Assembly (NCBI RefSeq): GCF_004193175.1 | Contig: NZ_SAUH01000001.1 | Coordinates: 2,978,501-3,042,500 of the forward strand | Length of the DNA stretch: 64,000 nucleotides | Direction of reading: 5' to 3' | DNA from: Streptomyces sp. RFCAC02 | Lineage (GTDB): Bacteria; Actinomycetota; Actinomycetes; Streptomycetales; Streptomycetaceae | Part shown: in pieces, positions 15,313 through 26,362 of the stretch | How positions within the stretch are numbered: the first letter of the stretch is position 1 | Layout of the letters: the number at the start of each line of letters is the position of its first letter | Made by a program: the position numbers and the translations under genes | Notes under the pieces: generated by a model | Databases searched by the model: none | Told to the model about the DNA's origin: nothing | Seen by the model: only the letters and a program-made list of their open reading frames with translations

Positions 15313-17901
15313 GTGAGACACCACGGGCACAGAACGCGGCGGCTCGCCGTCGTGCCGCTCGCCGGACTGCTGGTCACGGCCGCCGGAACGGCCGCGGCGC
15401 AGGCCGCACCCGCGCAGGCGCTCGGCGGCCGGGGCGACGACGGCCCGGCCGCCGTCCAGCTCGAGAACCTCGACCGCGGCCTGGTCGCCGTCAGCACCGG
15501 CGAGGGGACGTTCCTCTCCTGGCGGCTGCTCGGCTCCGAGGTCACCGGCCACACCGACACCGGCGTCGCCGGCGCCGACTTCGCCGTCTACCGCGACGGC
15601 GAGCGCCTCGCCACCGTCGAGGACAGCACCAACTACCTCGACCGCGACGCCCCCGCCGGCGCCGAGTACCGCGTCGCCGCCGTCGTGGACGGCGCCGAGG
15701 TCGACCTCTCCGACCCGGTGACCCCCTGGTCGGACAGCCACTACGACCTGCCGCTCCAGAAGCCCGCCGACGGCGTCACCCCGGCCGGCGAGACCTACAC
15801 GTACTCCGCCAACGACATGTCGGTGGGCGACGTGGACGGCGACGGCCAGTACGAGTACGTCGTCAAGTGGTACCCGTCCAACGCCAAGGACGTCTCCCAG
15901 GTCGGCTACACCGGCAACACGTACATCGACACGTACGAGCTCGACGGCACCCTGCTGAACCGCATCGACCTCGGCGTCAACATCCGCAGCGGCGCGCACT
16001 ACACGCAGTTCCTCGTCTACGACTTCGACGGAGACGGCCGCTCGGAGACGATCCTCAAGACCGCCCCCGGCACCCGCACCACCCAGTACGACGAGGACGG
16101 CGACGCCGTCTCCGAGGACTACATCACCCTGCCCCGCTCCGACGTGCGCGCGGGCTACAGCAACGAGGACGACTACCGGCTCTCCGCCGACGGCTACTAC
16201 GACCACCTCGTCGAGATGTTCCTCGGCTGGGACGAGCACCCCGAGGTCGTCGCCGGCAACTGGCCCGCCACCCTCGAAGAGGCGTTCGACATCGAGCCGC
16301 GGTACGACTACCCGCTCGGCCGGGCCGACGCCGAGGCGCTCGCCGACTACTTCATCGACGTCTACGCGCCGAGCCGCAGCAGCCGCAACAACCTCCGCGC
16401 CTTCGAGGGCTTCGTCCTCGACGGCCCCGAGTACCTGACCGTCTTCGACGGCGCCACCGGCGCCGAGCTGGAGACCGTCCCCTACGAGCCGGGACGCTAC
16501 GACGACGGCCTCATGTGGGGCGACTACGCCATGAGCCGCATCGAGCCGGGCAACCGCGTCGACCGCTTCCTCTCCGGCGTCGCCTACCTCGACGGCACCC
16601 ACCCCTCCGCCGTCTTCGCCCGCGGCTACTACACACGCACCAACGTCGTGACGTACCGCTGGGACGGCCGCCACCTCACCCAGGACTGGGCCGTGGACAG
16701 CGGCTGGACCCCCATGTCCAACCCGTTCAACGACTCCCCGCACGGCGTCGACGGCACCGACCCCGAGTACGGCACCCTCACCACGCAGGGCTTCCACTCG
16801 CTGAGCGCCGCCGACGTGGACGGCGACGGCCGCCAGGAGATCGTCTACGGCTCCGCCACGCTGGACGACGACGGCAGCCTGCTGTACAGCTCGTTCGGCG
16901 AGATGCCCGACGAGAGCCCGACGCCCGGCGTGTCGGCCCGCCTCGGCCACGGCGACGCCATGCACGTCACCGACATCGACCCGAACCGCCCGGGTCTGGA
17001 GATCTTCACCGTGCACGAGGGCGCCACGAGCGCGCCCTACGGGTACGCCCTGCGGGACGCCGCCACCGGCGAGGTCCTGTACGGCGGCTACACCGGCCGG
17101 GACACGGGCCGCGGCATGGTCGCCGACCTGCTGCCCGAGTACCCGGGCCTGGAGACCTGGGCGTCCCTGCCCGCCGAGTCGTCCGAGACCGGCCTGTGGA
17201 GCGCGGACGGCACGTACATCGGCGGCGACGCCCCCGGCAACAACCAGAGCATCCATTGGGCCGCCGACATGTCCACCCAGATCATCGACGGCGCCGGCGA
17301 CGTCACGCCGACCATCGAGGACTGGCGGCGCGGCACCCTGCTCACCGCCGACGGCACGCTGACGAACAACGGCACCAAGGGCAACCCCTCCCTCGTCGCC
17401 GACGTCCTCGGCGACTGGCGCGAGGAGATGCTCGTCCGCACCGCCGACAGCTCCGCGATCCGCCTCTACCTCTCCACCGAGGTGACGGACCACAAGCTGT
17501 ACACGCTGATGCACGACCCCCAGTACCGCGCCGAGGTCGCCCGGCAGCAGACGGCGTACAACCAGCCGTCGTACACCGGCTTCTACCTCGCCAGTGACAC
17601 CGACTGGTCGGCCGTCCCCGTGCCCGACTACTGGGCGCCGGGCAGCATCGGCGACCTGCGGGACCGCCTCGACGCCTACGCGGAGAGCGGTGACGTGCGC
17701 GGCCCGCTGCTGCTCGCCGTCCTGCGGGTCCAGCTCACCGTCGCGGAGACCGCGGCCGAGCACGGCGCGACGCGTACGGCGACCGCCGCCCTCGACCGCT
17801 TCACCGACCGCCTCGCCCACCCGCTGCTCGGGTCGGTCTCGGACACCGCGCGCGACGCCCTGACGCACGGCGCGGCGACCGTGGCCGCGATGCTCACCTG
17901 A
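15313..17901 (+). CDS. Secreted rhamnogalacturonan lyase, polysaccharide lyase family 11
   Basis: The GTG at 15313 follows GGAGGAAGGG. The 862-residue product has an N-terminal export signal (HRTRRLAVVPLAGLLVTAAG, ending Ala-Gln-Ala), possibly Tat-dependent because of the paired Arg. A beta-sandwich N-terminal domain (LENLDRGLVAVSTGEGTFLS) leads into the eight-bladed propeller of family 11. Repeated calcium-binding loops of the type DVDGDGQYEYVVKWYPSN, DFDGDGRSETILKTAPGT and DVDGDGRQEIVYG are visible. The enzyme cleaves the rhamnose-galacturonic acid backbone of plant rhamnogalacturonan I by beta-elimination outside the cell. A C-terminal helical extension of about 80 residues (from IGDLRDRLDAYAESGD) is an FIVAR-like addition. 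Regulated by the promoter/operator just upstream. Confidence 0.95.
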   Translation: MRHHGHRTRRLAVVPLAGLLVTAAGTAAAQAAPAQALGGRGDDGPAAVQLENLDRGLVAVSTGEGTFLSWRLLGSEVTGHTDTGVAGADFAVYRDGERLATVEDSTNYLDRDAPAGAEYRVAAVVDGAEVDLSDPVTPWSDSHYDLPLQKPADGVTPAGETYTYSANDMSVGDVDGDGQYEYVVKWYPSNAKDVSQVGYTGNTYIDTYELDGTLLNRIDLGVNIRSGAHYTQFLVYDFDGDGRSETILKTAPGTRTTQYDEDGDAVSEDYITLPRSDVRAGYSNEDDYRLSADGYYDHLVEMFLGWDEHPEVVAGNWPATLEEAFDIEPRYDYPLGRADAEALADYFIDVYAPSRSSRNNLRAFEGFVLDGPEYLTVFDGATGAELETVPYEPGRYDDGLMWGDYAMSRIEPGNRVDRFLSGVAYLDGTHPSAVFARGYYTRTNVVTYRWDGRHLTQDWAVDSGWTPMSNPFNDSPHGVDGTDPEYGTLTTQGFHSLSAADVDGDGRQEIVYGSATLDDDGSLLYSSFGEMPDESPTPGVSARLGHGDAMHVTDIDPNRPGLEIFTVHEGATSAPYGYALRDAATGEVLYGGYTGRDTGRGMVADLLPEYPGLETWASLPAESSETGLWSADGTYIGGDAPGNNQSIHWAADMSTQIIDGAGDVTPTIEDWRRGTLLTADGTLTNNGTKGNPSLVADVLGDWREEMLVRTADSSAIRLYLSTEVTDHKLYTLMHDPQYRAEVARQQTAYNQPSYTGFYLASDTDWSAVPVPDYWAPGSIGDLRDRLDAYAESGDVRGPLLLAVLRVQLTVAETAAEHGATRTATAALDRFTDRLAHPLLGSVSDTARDALTHGAATVAAMLT

Positions 17902-17904
17902 TGT

Positions 17905-18762
17905 TCAGGGGGCGTGGGACCGGTACCGCGCGCTGGCCCGGTGCCAGTCCCACGCCCCGCGCACCGCGCCCGTGACGCGCGCCCCGAGGAGCCGCCCCTG
18001 CGGCCCCGACCGGGCGAGGTCGTCACGGGCGCGCAGCAGGTCGGCGACGCGGTCGCCGGTCATGCGTTCCGCCTCGGCCACCGCGTCGTCCCAGCCGCCG
18101 CCGCGCCGCTCGCGCAGCAGGACCGCGAGGTTCCCGCGCTCCCCCGCGCGCCGGTCGCGGGGCAGGGAGTGGATGTCGTTCGTCCACGCCATGACATCGC
18201 TGGCCGCCGCGACCGTCGTACGGGCCGCGGCGCCGCCGACCAGCGCGTCGGGGAACGACTGCCGCTCCACGTACTCGATCAGGTCGAACACGGGGTACGC
18301 CCCGAACGACCGCCGCCGCCACGTCACGTACGCCGCGACGTCCGGCAGGGGCACGGCCCCCGTCCGCACCGCCGCCTGCCACCGGTACCCGGCGACGCAG
18401 CCGCGCAGGTGCCGCGTGAACCGGTGCCGCCACGCGTCCGGCGCGCCCGCCGTCACGGCCGGCCACAGGTCGCGGGCCAGCGCCTCGTGGAAGACGCGGG
18501 GCACCCGCCCCGGCGGTCCGCCCGGCGCGTCGAACCAGTCGTCCAGCGTCAGCAGCCACACGTAGAAGCGCGCGAGCACGGCCATCTCGGCCCAGCCGGC
18601 GGTGCGGTAGTAGCTGGTGGCCAGGGTCACGACGCGGGAGGCGGCGAGCGCCCGCCCGCCGGCCTCGTCCACCAGGCCGCGCCGGACCGCCCAGGCGTAC
18701 GCCTGCGCCTCGATCTCGTCCGAGCGGGGATGGAGCGGCTGCGGTCGGATGGGCATCAACAA
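17905..18762 (-). CDS. Class I terpene synthase, product unknown
   Basis: This 285-residue protein is a short bacterial class I terpene cyclase. The Asp-rich motif DDWFD (residues 74-78) and the metal-binding triad NDIHSLPRD (195-203, with Asp where Glu is usual) are in place. Arg residues before SFGAYPVFD (150-160) fit the pyrophosphate-sensing region. GGAGG lies nine bases before the TTG at 18762; the ATG at 18756 is an alternative. The sequence is not geosmin, 2-methylisoborneol, epi-isozizaene or pentalenene synthase as I know them. It follows a P450 gene by 33 bases, so a P450-modified sesqui- or diterpene is expected. Confidence 0.88.
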   Translation of the reverse strand: MLMPIRPQPLHPRSDEIEAQAYAWAVRRGLVDEAGGRALAASRVVTLATSYYRTAGWAEMAVLARFYVWLLTLDDWFDAPGGPPGRVPRVFHEALARDLWPAVTAGAPDAWRHRFTRHLRGCVAGYRWQAAVRTGAVPLPDVAAYVTWRRRSFGAYPVFDLIEYVERQSFPDALVGGAAARTTVAAASDVMAWTNDIHSLPRDRRAGERGNLAVLLRERRGGGWDDAVAEAERMTGDRVADLLRARDDLARSGPQGRLLGARVTGAVRGAWDWHRASARYRSHAP

Positions 18763-18795
18763 AACGATTCGCCTCCTTCGGCGGGCGGCCCTCGG

Positions 18796-19956
18796 TCAGC
18801 AGGTCACCGGCAGCGCCGCGAGCCGCCGCGTGCGGTGGGACGGGCGCCACGCCAGCTCGCCCGGCGGGACGGCGAGCGCCAGGTCCGGGGCGCGGTGCAG
18901 CAGGGCGGTCAGTGCGACACTCGCCTGGAGCCGCGCCAGCGGGATGCCGAGGCACACGTGGATGCCGCGGCCGAACGACAGGTGGCCCTGTCCGCCGCGG
19001 TCGAGATCGAGCCGGTCGCCCTGGGGGAAGCGGCGCTCGTCCCGGTTGGCCGAGGCGAGCGAGAGCAGCACCGAGTCGCCGGCCGGGATGCGGGTGCCGC
19101 CGATCGTCAGCTCCTCGGTCGCGAACCGGCGGATGGCCAGCGGCAGCGGCCCGTCGAACCGCAGCAGCTCCTCGATCGCGGCGGGCAGCAGCGCGGGGTC
19201 GGCGCGGAGCCGTTCCCAGTGGTGCCGGGGGCTCAGGAGGGCGAGGACGCCGTTGCCGATGAAGCTGGCGGTCGTCTCGTGCCCGGCCGCCAGGACGATG
19301 AACGCGACGCTGACGAGTTCGTCCTCGGTGAGCCGGCCGTTCTCGTCGCACGCCTCGACGAGTCCGGTGATGAGGTCGTCGGCGGGGTTCTCGCGCTTCT
19401 CGGCGATGATGCGCCGCAGGTGGCTCTCGGCCCGTCGTATCGCGTCCGCCGCCGCGTGCGGGCAGCCGGGGATCAGCAGGGTGTCGGTCCAGTCGGCGAC
19501 CTCACGCGCCTCCTCGCGGGGGATGCCGAGGAGGTCGCAGATGACGCGCAGCGGCAGGGGCAGCGCGAGGTCCGCCATGAGGTCGGCGGAGCCGGTCGGC
19601 AGGACGGCGTCGAGGAGGTGTTCCGTGTGCTCCTCGACGGCGGTCCGCAGGGACTCGGCGGAGCGCCGGGTGAACGCGTGGGAGACCAGCCGGCGCAGGC
19701 GGGTGTGGTCGGGTGGGTCGAGGTGCAGCAGATCGTTGCGCAGGGCGGGCGGCAGGGGGAGTCCGCGGTAGCCGCAGCCGTTGCTGTGCGCGGCGTTCGT
19801 GGACAGGCGGGGGTCCTGGAGCGCCGCGCGCACGTCCGCGTAGCGCGTCACCAGCCAGGCCGGCGCTCCGTCCGGTCCCGTGACCTGGTGCACGGAGCCG
19901 CCGGCCCGCAGCCGGGCGTAGTGCCCGTACGGATCTGCGAAAAAGGTCTCATCCAT
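18796..19956 (-). CDS. Cytochrome P450, likely terpene-tailoring
   Basis: The 386-residue protein starts at the ATG at 19956 (MDETFFADPYGHYARLR); in-frame upstream sequence is not P450-like. It has the oxygen-activating I-helix AGHETT (224-229), the ExxR motif in EELLR (262-266) and the haem loop FGRGIHVC with Cys335 as iron ligand. It is a soluble class I bacterial P450 that would need ferredoxin and reductase from elsewhere. It is first in an operon with the terpene synthase. No ribosome-binding site precedes the ATG; the start lies just after a -10 box embedded in operator-like dyads. Confidence 0.92.
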   Translation of the reverse strand: MDETFFADPYGHYARLRAGGSVHQVTGPDGAPAWLVTRYADVRAALQDPRLSTNAAHSNGCGYRGLPLPPALRNDLLHLDPPDHTRLRRLVSHAFTRRSAESLRTAVEEHTEHLLDAVLPTGSADLMADLALPLPLRVICDLLGIPREEAREVADWTDTLLIPGCPHAAADAIRRAESHLRRIIAEKRENPADDLITGLVEACDENGRLTEDELVSVAFIVLAAGHETTASFIGNGVLALLSPRHHWERLRADPALLPAAIEELLRFDGPLPLAIRRFATEELTIGGTRIPAGDSVLLSLASANRDERRFPQGDRLDLDRGGQGHLSFGRGIHVCLGIPLARLQASVALTALLHRAPDLALAVPPGELAWRPSHRTRRLAALPVTC

Positions 19957-19960
19957 GTGC

Positions 19961-19997
19961 ACGCTACGTAGCGTACATGTGTACTTACGGTCCGCAA
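19961..19997 (-). promoter_or_regulatory. P450/terpene operon promoter with two stacked dyads
   Basis: On the minus strand TTGCGG (19997-19992) and TACGCT (19975-19970) are 16 bases apart. A perfect 14-base palindrome ACGCTACGTAGCGT (19961-19974) covers the -10 box and start point. A second dyad, GTACA-CA-TGTAC (19973-19984), lies in the spacer and touches the first. The arrangement is that of a TetR-like double operator; no such regulator is encoded nearby. Confidence 0.65.
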
Positions 19998-20056
19998 CAG
20001 AGTGAGTGAGGAAACCTTTCCCTAGCCGGTTGGCGTGTGTTATAAGCACGCCCTCC

Positions 20057-20087
20057 GCGCCGCCCGCACCGCTTGAGCGGGCGGCGC
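20057..20087 (-). terminator. Hairpin terminator after geosmin synthase
   Basis: Perfect 11-base arms GCGCCGCCCGC (20057-20067) and its complement (20077-20087) lie about 30 bases past the geosmin synthase stop. Confidence 0.7.
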
Positions 20088-20116
20088 ACGACCCCGGTGG
20101 GGGGCACCCGGCGGGA

Positions 20117-22426
<2,310 letters not shown>

Positions 22427-22454
22427 TCACCCCACGTGACCGGCGCCCGGTCCG

Positions 22455-23834
22455 TCAGGGCTTCCGGTGGGCCATGAAGCGGTCGGCGGCCGGGCGGAGG
22501 TCGAGGAGGGGCGGCGGATAGCCGGTGGCCGCGCGTTCCCCGTCCGGCAGGCGCCAGGGCCGGTGGACGCCGGCCCCCGTGACGCCGGCCAGTTCCGGCA
22601 CCCAGCGGCGCACGTACTCCCCGGCCGGGTCGTACCTGCGGGCCTGGGCGACCGGGTCGAGGAGGCGGTTGAACCGGGAGTCGGTACCCGTACCGGCGAT
22701 CCACTGCCAGTTCATCTGATTGTTCGCCAGGTCGCCGTCGACGAGGTGGCGCAGGAAGTGCGCTGCGCCGACCCGCCAGTCGACGTACAGGTACTTGGTG
22801 AGGAAGCAGGCGGTGACGAGCCGCGCCCGGTTGTGCATCCAGCCCTCGTGCCGCAGCTGGCGCATCGCCGCGTCGACGAGCGGATAGCCGGTGCGGCCCT
22901 CGCGCCAGGCGTCGGCTGCCCGCTCGTCGCTGCGCCAGCGGTCGCCGCGCGTGCGGTAGTCGCGGCGCGCCGCGTCGGGGCGCGCCGCCAGCACCTGGTG
23001 GTGGAAGTCCCGCCACGCGAGCTGCCGTACGTACGCCTCGGCGCCGGGGCCGCCGCGCCGCTCCGCGCGGTCGCGGACCTCGGCGGCGGACAGACAGCCG
23101 AAGTGCAGGTCGGCGGAGAGGCGGGAGGTGGCGTCGGCGGCGAGGTCGTCGTGGCGGTCGGCGTACGCGTCCAGGGGGCCGCGCAGCCAGGCGGCGAGGC
23201 GGCGGCGGGCCGCGTCCTCACCACCCCGCGGGAGCCCGGGCGCGGGCGCCTCCCACGCGGCGCGTGGCACGAGGGAGCGGGCGTCCGGCAGGTCGTCCCC
23301 GGCGACACCGGGCACGCGCACGCGGCGCGGCGCGGCCAGGACGGGGCGGCGGGGGACGTCGGCCCAGCGGCGGAAGTAGGCGGAGAAGACGGCGAAGTGG
23401 TCCTTGCGGCCGGTCGGCAGGACGGTGCCGGGCGGGACGATCGTCTGGGAGCCGTCGTGGACGCGCAGATCACGTCCGTCGGACTGGAGGGCGGCCCGCA
23501 GCGCGCCCTCGCGGCGGTCGGCGTACCCGCTGACGCCCGCGGCGGTGTGCACGGTGCGGGCGCCCGTCTCGGCCGCCACCCGGCACGTCTCCTCGACGAC
23601 GCCGCCGCGCCGCACGACGAGCCGCCCGCCGCGCGCCCGCAGCCCGGCGTCGAGGGCGGCGAGGCTGTCGGCGAGGAACGCGGCACGGTTCGGCACGGCG
23701 AACCCGGTCCCGCGCACACCGGAGTCCACGACGAACAGCGGCACGACCTCGTCGGCCTCCCCGACGGCCGCGTGGAGCACCGGATTGTCGTGCAGCCGGA
23801 GATCAGCGGTGAACAGAACGACGGCGACACTCAT
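22455..23834 (-). CDS. phr: Deoxyribodipyrimidine photolyase (class I)
   Basis: This 459-residue flavoprotein repairs cyclobutane pyrimidine dimers with blue light. The N-terminal antenna domain begins MSVAVVLFTADLRLHDNPVL. The C-terminal FAD domain has RLSADLHFGCLSAAEV, LAWRDFHHQVL, GYPLVDAAMRQL, GWMHNRARLVTACFLTKYL and the active-site strip NNQMNWQWIAGTGTD. The Asn-rich active site and the Asn of the FAD contact favour a repair enzyme over a cryptochrome. The ATG at 23834 is preferred; an in-frame GTG lies two codons upstream. Confidence 0.95.
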   Translation of the reverse strand: MSVAVVLFTADLRLHDNPVLHAAVGEADEVVPLFVVDSGVRGTGFAVPNRAAFLADSLAALDAGLRARGGRLVVRRGGVVEETCRVAAETGARTVHTAAGVSGYADRREGALRAALQSDGRDLRVHDGSQTIVPPGTVLPTGRKDHFAVFSAYFRRWADVPRRPVLAAPRRVRVPGVAGDDLPDARSLVPRAAWEAPAPGLPRGGEDAARRRLAAWLRGPLDAYADRHDDLAADATSRLSADLHFGCLSAAEVRDRAERRGGPGAEAYVRQLAWRDFHHQVLAARPDAARRDYRTRGDRWRSDERAADAWREGRTGYPLVDAAMRQLRHEGWMHNRARLVTACFLTKYLYVDWRVGAAHFLRHLVDGDLANNQMNWQWIAGTGTDSRFNRLLDPVAQARRYDPAGEYVRRWVPELAGVTGAGVHRPWRLPDGERAATGYPPPLLDLRPAADRFMAHRKP

Positions 23835-23962
23835 CCGCACACACCCCGTTCATCCTGTTCGACACGGATTCGCCCCATACCGCGGCACACTATCCCGGCC
23901 ACGGGACAGCCCCCTCTACCGACGAACCCGTACGCCCGAAGCAACCACGACAACGGCCCCGG

Positions 23963-25009
23963 TCACGGACGCACGGACCCGACGGGGACCGACAGGCTCG
24001 TCGCGCCGTCCACCCGCTCCGCGACGACGAGTTCGTCCAGTGCGAACTGGTCGAGCAGGGTGACGGACTGGGTGGCGGCGAGGACCTGGCTGTGGGCGGA
24101 GGCCGACCGGAACAGCTCGGCCAGGACGGTGATCGCGAAAGGGTGCAGTCCCAGCTCCGGCTCATCGAGCACGAGCAGCGCCGGCGGGCGGGGCTGGAGC
24201 AGGAGGACGGTCAGGCAGATGAAACGGAGGGTGCCGTCGGACAGGGCGTCGGCGGGGAAGACCGTGTCGGACCCGGACTGCCGCCACCGCAGCGGCACCC
24301 GCCCCGCCGGGTCCTCGGCGAGGACGAAGTCGCGGAAGAAGGGGGCGACGGACCGCACCGTGCGTACGATCTGCCGGTACTCCGCCGGAGACCCGTCCCG
24401 CAGGCGCTGCAGGAACGCGGCGAGATTGCGTCCGTCGGGATGGAGGACCTCCGTGTCGGACGCGTACCCCGGCTGCTTCACCGGGGCGCCGGGGGTCGTG
24501 TCGTGGAAGTGGAACACCCGGCAGCCCCGCAGTATCTCCAGCGTGTGACGCGCCACGTCGCCGGCCCCTGACTGCCCTTCCCCGGCGATGTCGGCGAGTC
24601 TCGACTCACGGTGGCCACGGCCGAGTTGCCGGTTCCAGGGCTGCGCGTGGCGCGCCCTGTCGTGGAACTCCACCGCCTCGCGGCCGAAGACCAGTTCGTC
24701 CCTGCGCGAGGGGACGAGAGCCGCCTCGTAGGCGTTCACGAGATCGCCGTCGTCCGCCTCGACACGCAGCGCGATCTCCGCCGGGGCCTCGGCCGAGTCG
24801 TGCAACAGGGCCATCGCGCCCCCGCGCAGCCCGACCTCCATGCCCAGCTCGCCGTCGGCGATACGACCGAGCAGTTCGACGGCCTCGATGACATTGCTCT
24901 TGCCCGCGCCGTTGGGGCCGACGAGCACGGTGACCGGCCCCAGGGCCAGTTCGACGTGGCCGATCGACTTGTAGCCGGTGACGGTGATGCGCCGGACCTT
25001 GCGTGACAT
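23963..25009 (-). CDS. RecF/SMC-like AAA ATPase
   Basis: The 348-residue protein is a stand-alone ABC-type ATPase of the RecF/OLD-like group. Walker A is GPNGAGKS (31-38), the ABC signature appears as ALSDGTLRF, and Walker B as ALLVLDEPELGLHP, with the switch region VLAATQS after it. There is no nuclease (TOPRIM) domain and no long coiled coil. Such proteins are common but uncharacterised in actinomycetes; roles in DNA repair or as half of a defence pair are possible, yet the neighbours (phr and an aminotransferase) show no defence island. The start at 25009 faces the aminotransferase promoter. Confidence 0.88.
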   Translation of the reverse strand: MSRKVRRITVTGYKSIGHVELALGPVTVLVGPNGAGKSNVIEAVELLGRIADGELGMEVGLRGGAMALLHDSAEAPAEIALRVEADDGDLVNAYEAALVPSRRDELVFGREAVEFHDRARHAQPWNRQLGRGHRESRLADIAGEGQSGAGDVARHTLEILRGCRVFHFHDTTPGAPVKQPGYASDTEVLHPDGRNLAAFLQRLRDGSPAEYRQIVRTVRSVAPFFRDFVLAEDPAGRVPLRWRQSGSDTVFPADALSDGTLRFICLTVLLLQPRPPALLVLDEPELGLHPFAITVLAELFRSASAHSQVLAATQSVTLLDQFALDELVVAERVDGATSLSVPVGSVRP

Positions 25010-25039
25010 GGCCTCAATGTATCCGCGGCCCCGCCCCGA

Positions 25040-25094
25040 CGTGACGCACGTCAAGTTGCCTATCTCTGCACTCATGCAATTTTTCTTGCAAGAA
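25040..25094 (+). promoter_or_regulatory. Cluster of operator-like dyads before the aminotransferase gene
   Basis: Three dyads crowd the 84-base divergent spacer. GACGTG-ACG-CACGTC lies at about 25039-25053. TGCAA-TTTTTC-TTGCA lies at 25075-25090. TTCTTGCAAGAA, a perfect 12-base palindrome, lies at 25083-25094 and reaches the start codon. The TTGCA-rich pattern resembles Lrp/AsnC-type sites; this A+T-rich block stands out from its surroundings. Confidence 0.55.
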
Positions 25095-26356
25095 TGACCC
25101 GCATGAGCACCACGATCAGTCCCACCCTCGCCATCGACACCGCCGTCCGTGCCCGCCGTGAGCGTGGCGAGCGCGTCCTCCACCTCGGGTTCGGCGAGGC
25201 CGGTCTGCCCGTTCCCCCGTCCATCGCCGATGTCCTCGCCCAGGCCGCCCCGCGCAACGGCTACGGTCCCGTCGCCGGCTCGCACGAGGCGCGCGACGCG
25301 GCGGCCGGCTGGTTCACGAGGCGCGGGCTCCCGACGCGCGCCGAGCAGGTGGTGTTCGCGCCGGGCAGCAAGCCCCTGCTGTACGCGCTGCTCGCCGCGC
25401 TCCCCGGCGACGTGGTCCTGCCGCGCCCCGCCTGGGTGAGCTACGCGGCGCAGGCCGCCCTCACCGGCAAGCGCGTCATCGGCGTCCCCGTCCCCGCCGA
25501 GGCCGGCGGCGTCCCCGACCCGGACCACCTCGCGCACGCGCTGGCCACCGCCGACAACCCCGGCGTCCTCGTCCTCACCGTGCCCGACAACCCGACCGGC
25601 ACGGTCGCCAGGCCCGGCCACCTGCGCGCCGTCTGCGACCTGGCGGCCCGTCACGGCCTCGCCGTCATCGCCGACGAGATCTACGCCGAACTGGTCCACG
25701 ACGGCGGCCCGGCCCCCCGCGCCGCCGGCCACCTCCCCGACCGCACGGTCGTCACGACCGGCCTCAGCAAGTCCCTCGCCCTCGGCGGCTGGCGCATCGG
25801 CTTCGCCCGCTTCCCCGACGGCGCCTGGGGCGACGGCGTCCGCGCCGACGTGGCCGGTGTCGCGAGCGAGGTGTGGTCCGGGCTCGCCGCGCCGATGCAG
25901 GCCGTCGCCGCGCACGTCCTCGCCGACCCGCCCGGGATCCTGGCGCACATCGCGGCCGCGCGCCGCCTGCACGGAACGGTCGCGGCAGCCGTGCACGCCG
26001 AGTTCACGGCGGCCGGCGCCGAGTGCCGCGCGCCCGAGGCCGGTTTCTACCTCTACCCGGACCTCGGCCCGCACCGCGAGGCCCTCGCCGCGCGCGGCAT
26101 CGACGGCGCCGACGCGCTGGCCGGGCACCTGCTCGACGCGCACGGCGTCGGCGTCCTGCCCGGCACGGCGTTCGGCGACACGCACGACGCCCTGCGGGTC
26201 CGCGTCGCCACCAGCCTGCTCTACGGCGACACCACCGAGGAACGCCACGCGGCCCTGCGGGCGGACGACCCGCTGTCCCTGCCCTGGCTGGCCGCGTCGC
26301 TGGGCCACCTGCGCACGGCACTGCACGCGCTCACCGGCACGTCGCGGGCCGCCTGA
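25094..26356 (+). CDS. Class I/II PLP-dependent aminotransferase
   Basis: The 420-residue enzyme belongs to fold-type I aminotransferases. The PLP lysine is Lys226 in GLSKSLALGGWRIG, Asp194 in IADEIYAEL holds the pyridine nitrogen, and DNPTGT (165-170) is the phosphate/ring contact. It begins AIDTAVRARRERGERVLHLGFGEAGLP, typical of the aspartate/aromatic branch. The amino donor cannot be fixed. The ATG at 25094 overlaps a palindrome and another ATG is at 25103; either way there is no ribosome-binding site, so leaderless translation is likely. It is divergent from the AAA ATPase. Confidence 0.9.
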   Translation: MTRMSTTISPTLAIDTAVRARRERGERVLHLGFGEAGLPVPPSIADVLAQAAPRNGYGPVAGSHEARDAAAGWFTRRGLPTRAEQVVFAPGSKPLLYALLAALPGDVVLPRPAWVSYAAQAALTGKRVIGVPVPAEAGGVPDPDHLAHALATADNPGVLVLTVPDNPTGTVARPGHLRAVCDLAARHGLAVIADEIYAELVHDGGPAPRAAGHLPDRTVVTTGLSKSLALGGWRIGFARFPDGAWGDGVRADVAGVASEVWSGLAAPMQAVAAHVLADPPGILAHIAAARRLHGTVAAAVHAEFTAAGAECRAPEAGFYLYPDLGPHREALAARGIDGADALAGHLLDAHGVGVLPGTAFGDTHDALRVRVATSLLYGDTTEERHAALRADDPLSLPWLAASLGHLRTALHALTGTSRAA

Positions 26357-26362
26357 CCGCCG

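Noticed and set aside
23963..25009. AAA ATPase as part of a defence system
   Set aside because: No nuclease, helicase or other effector gene accompanies it; phr and an aminotransferase flank it.
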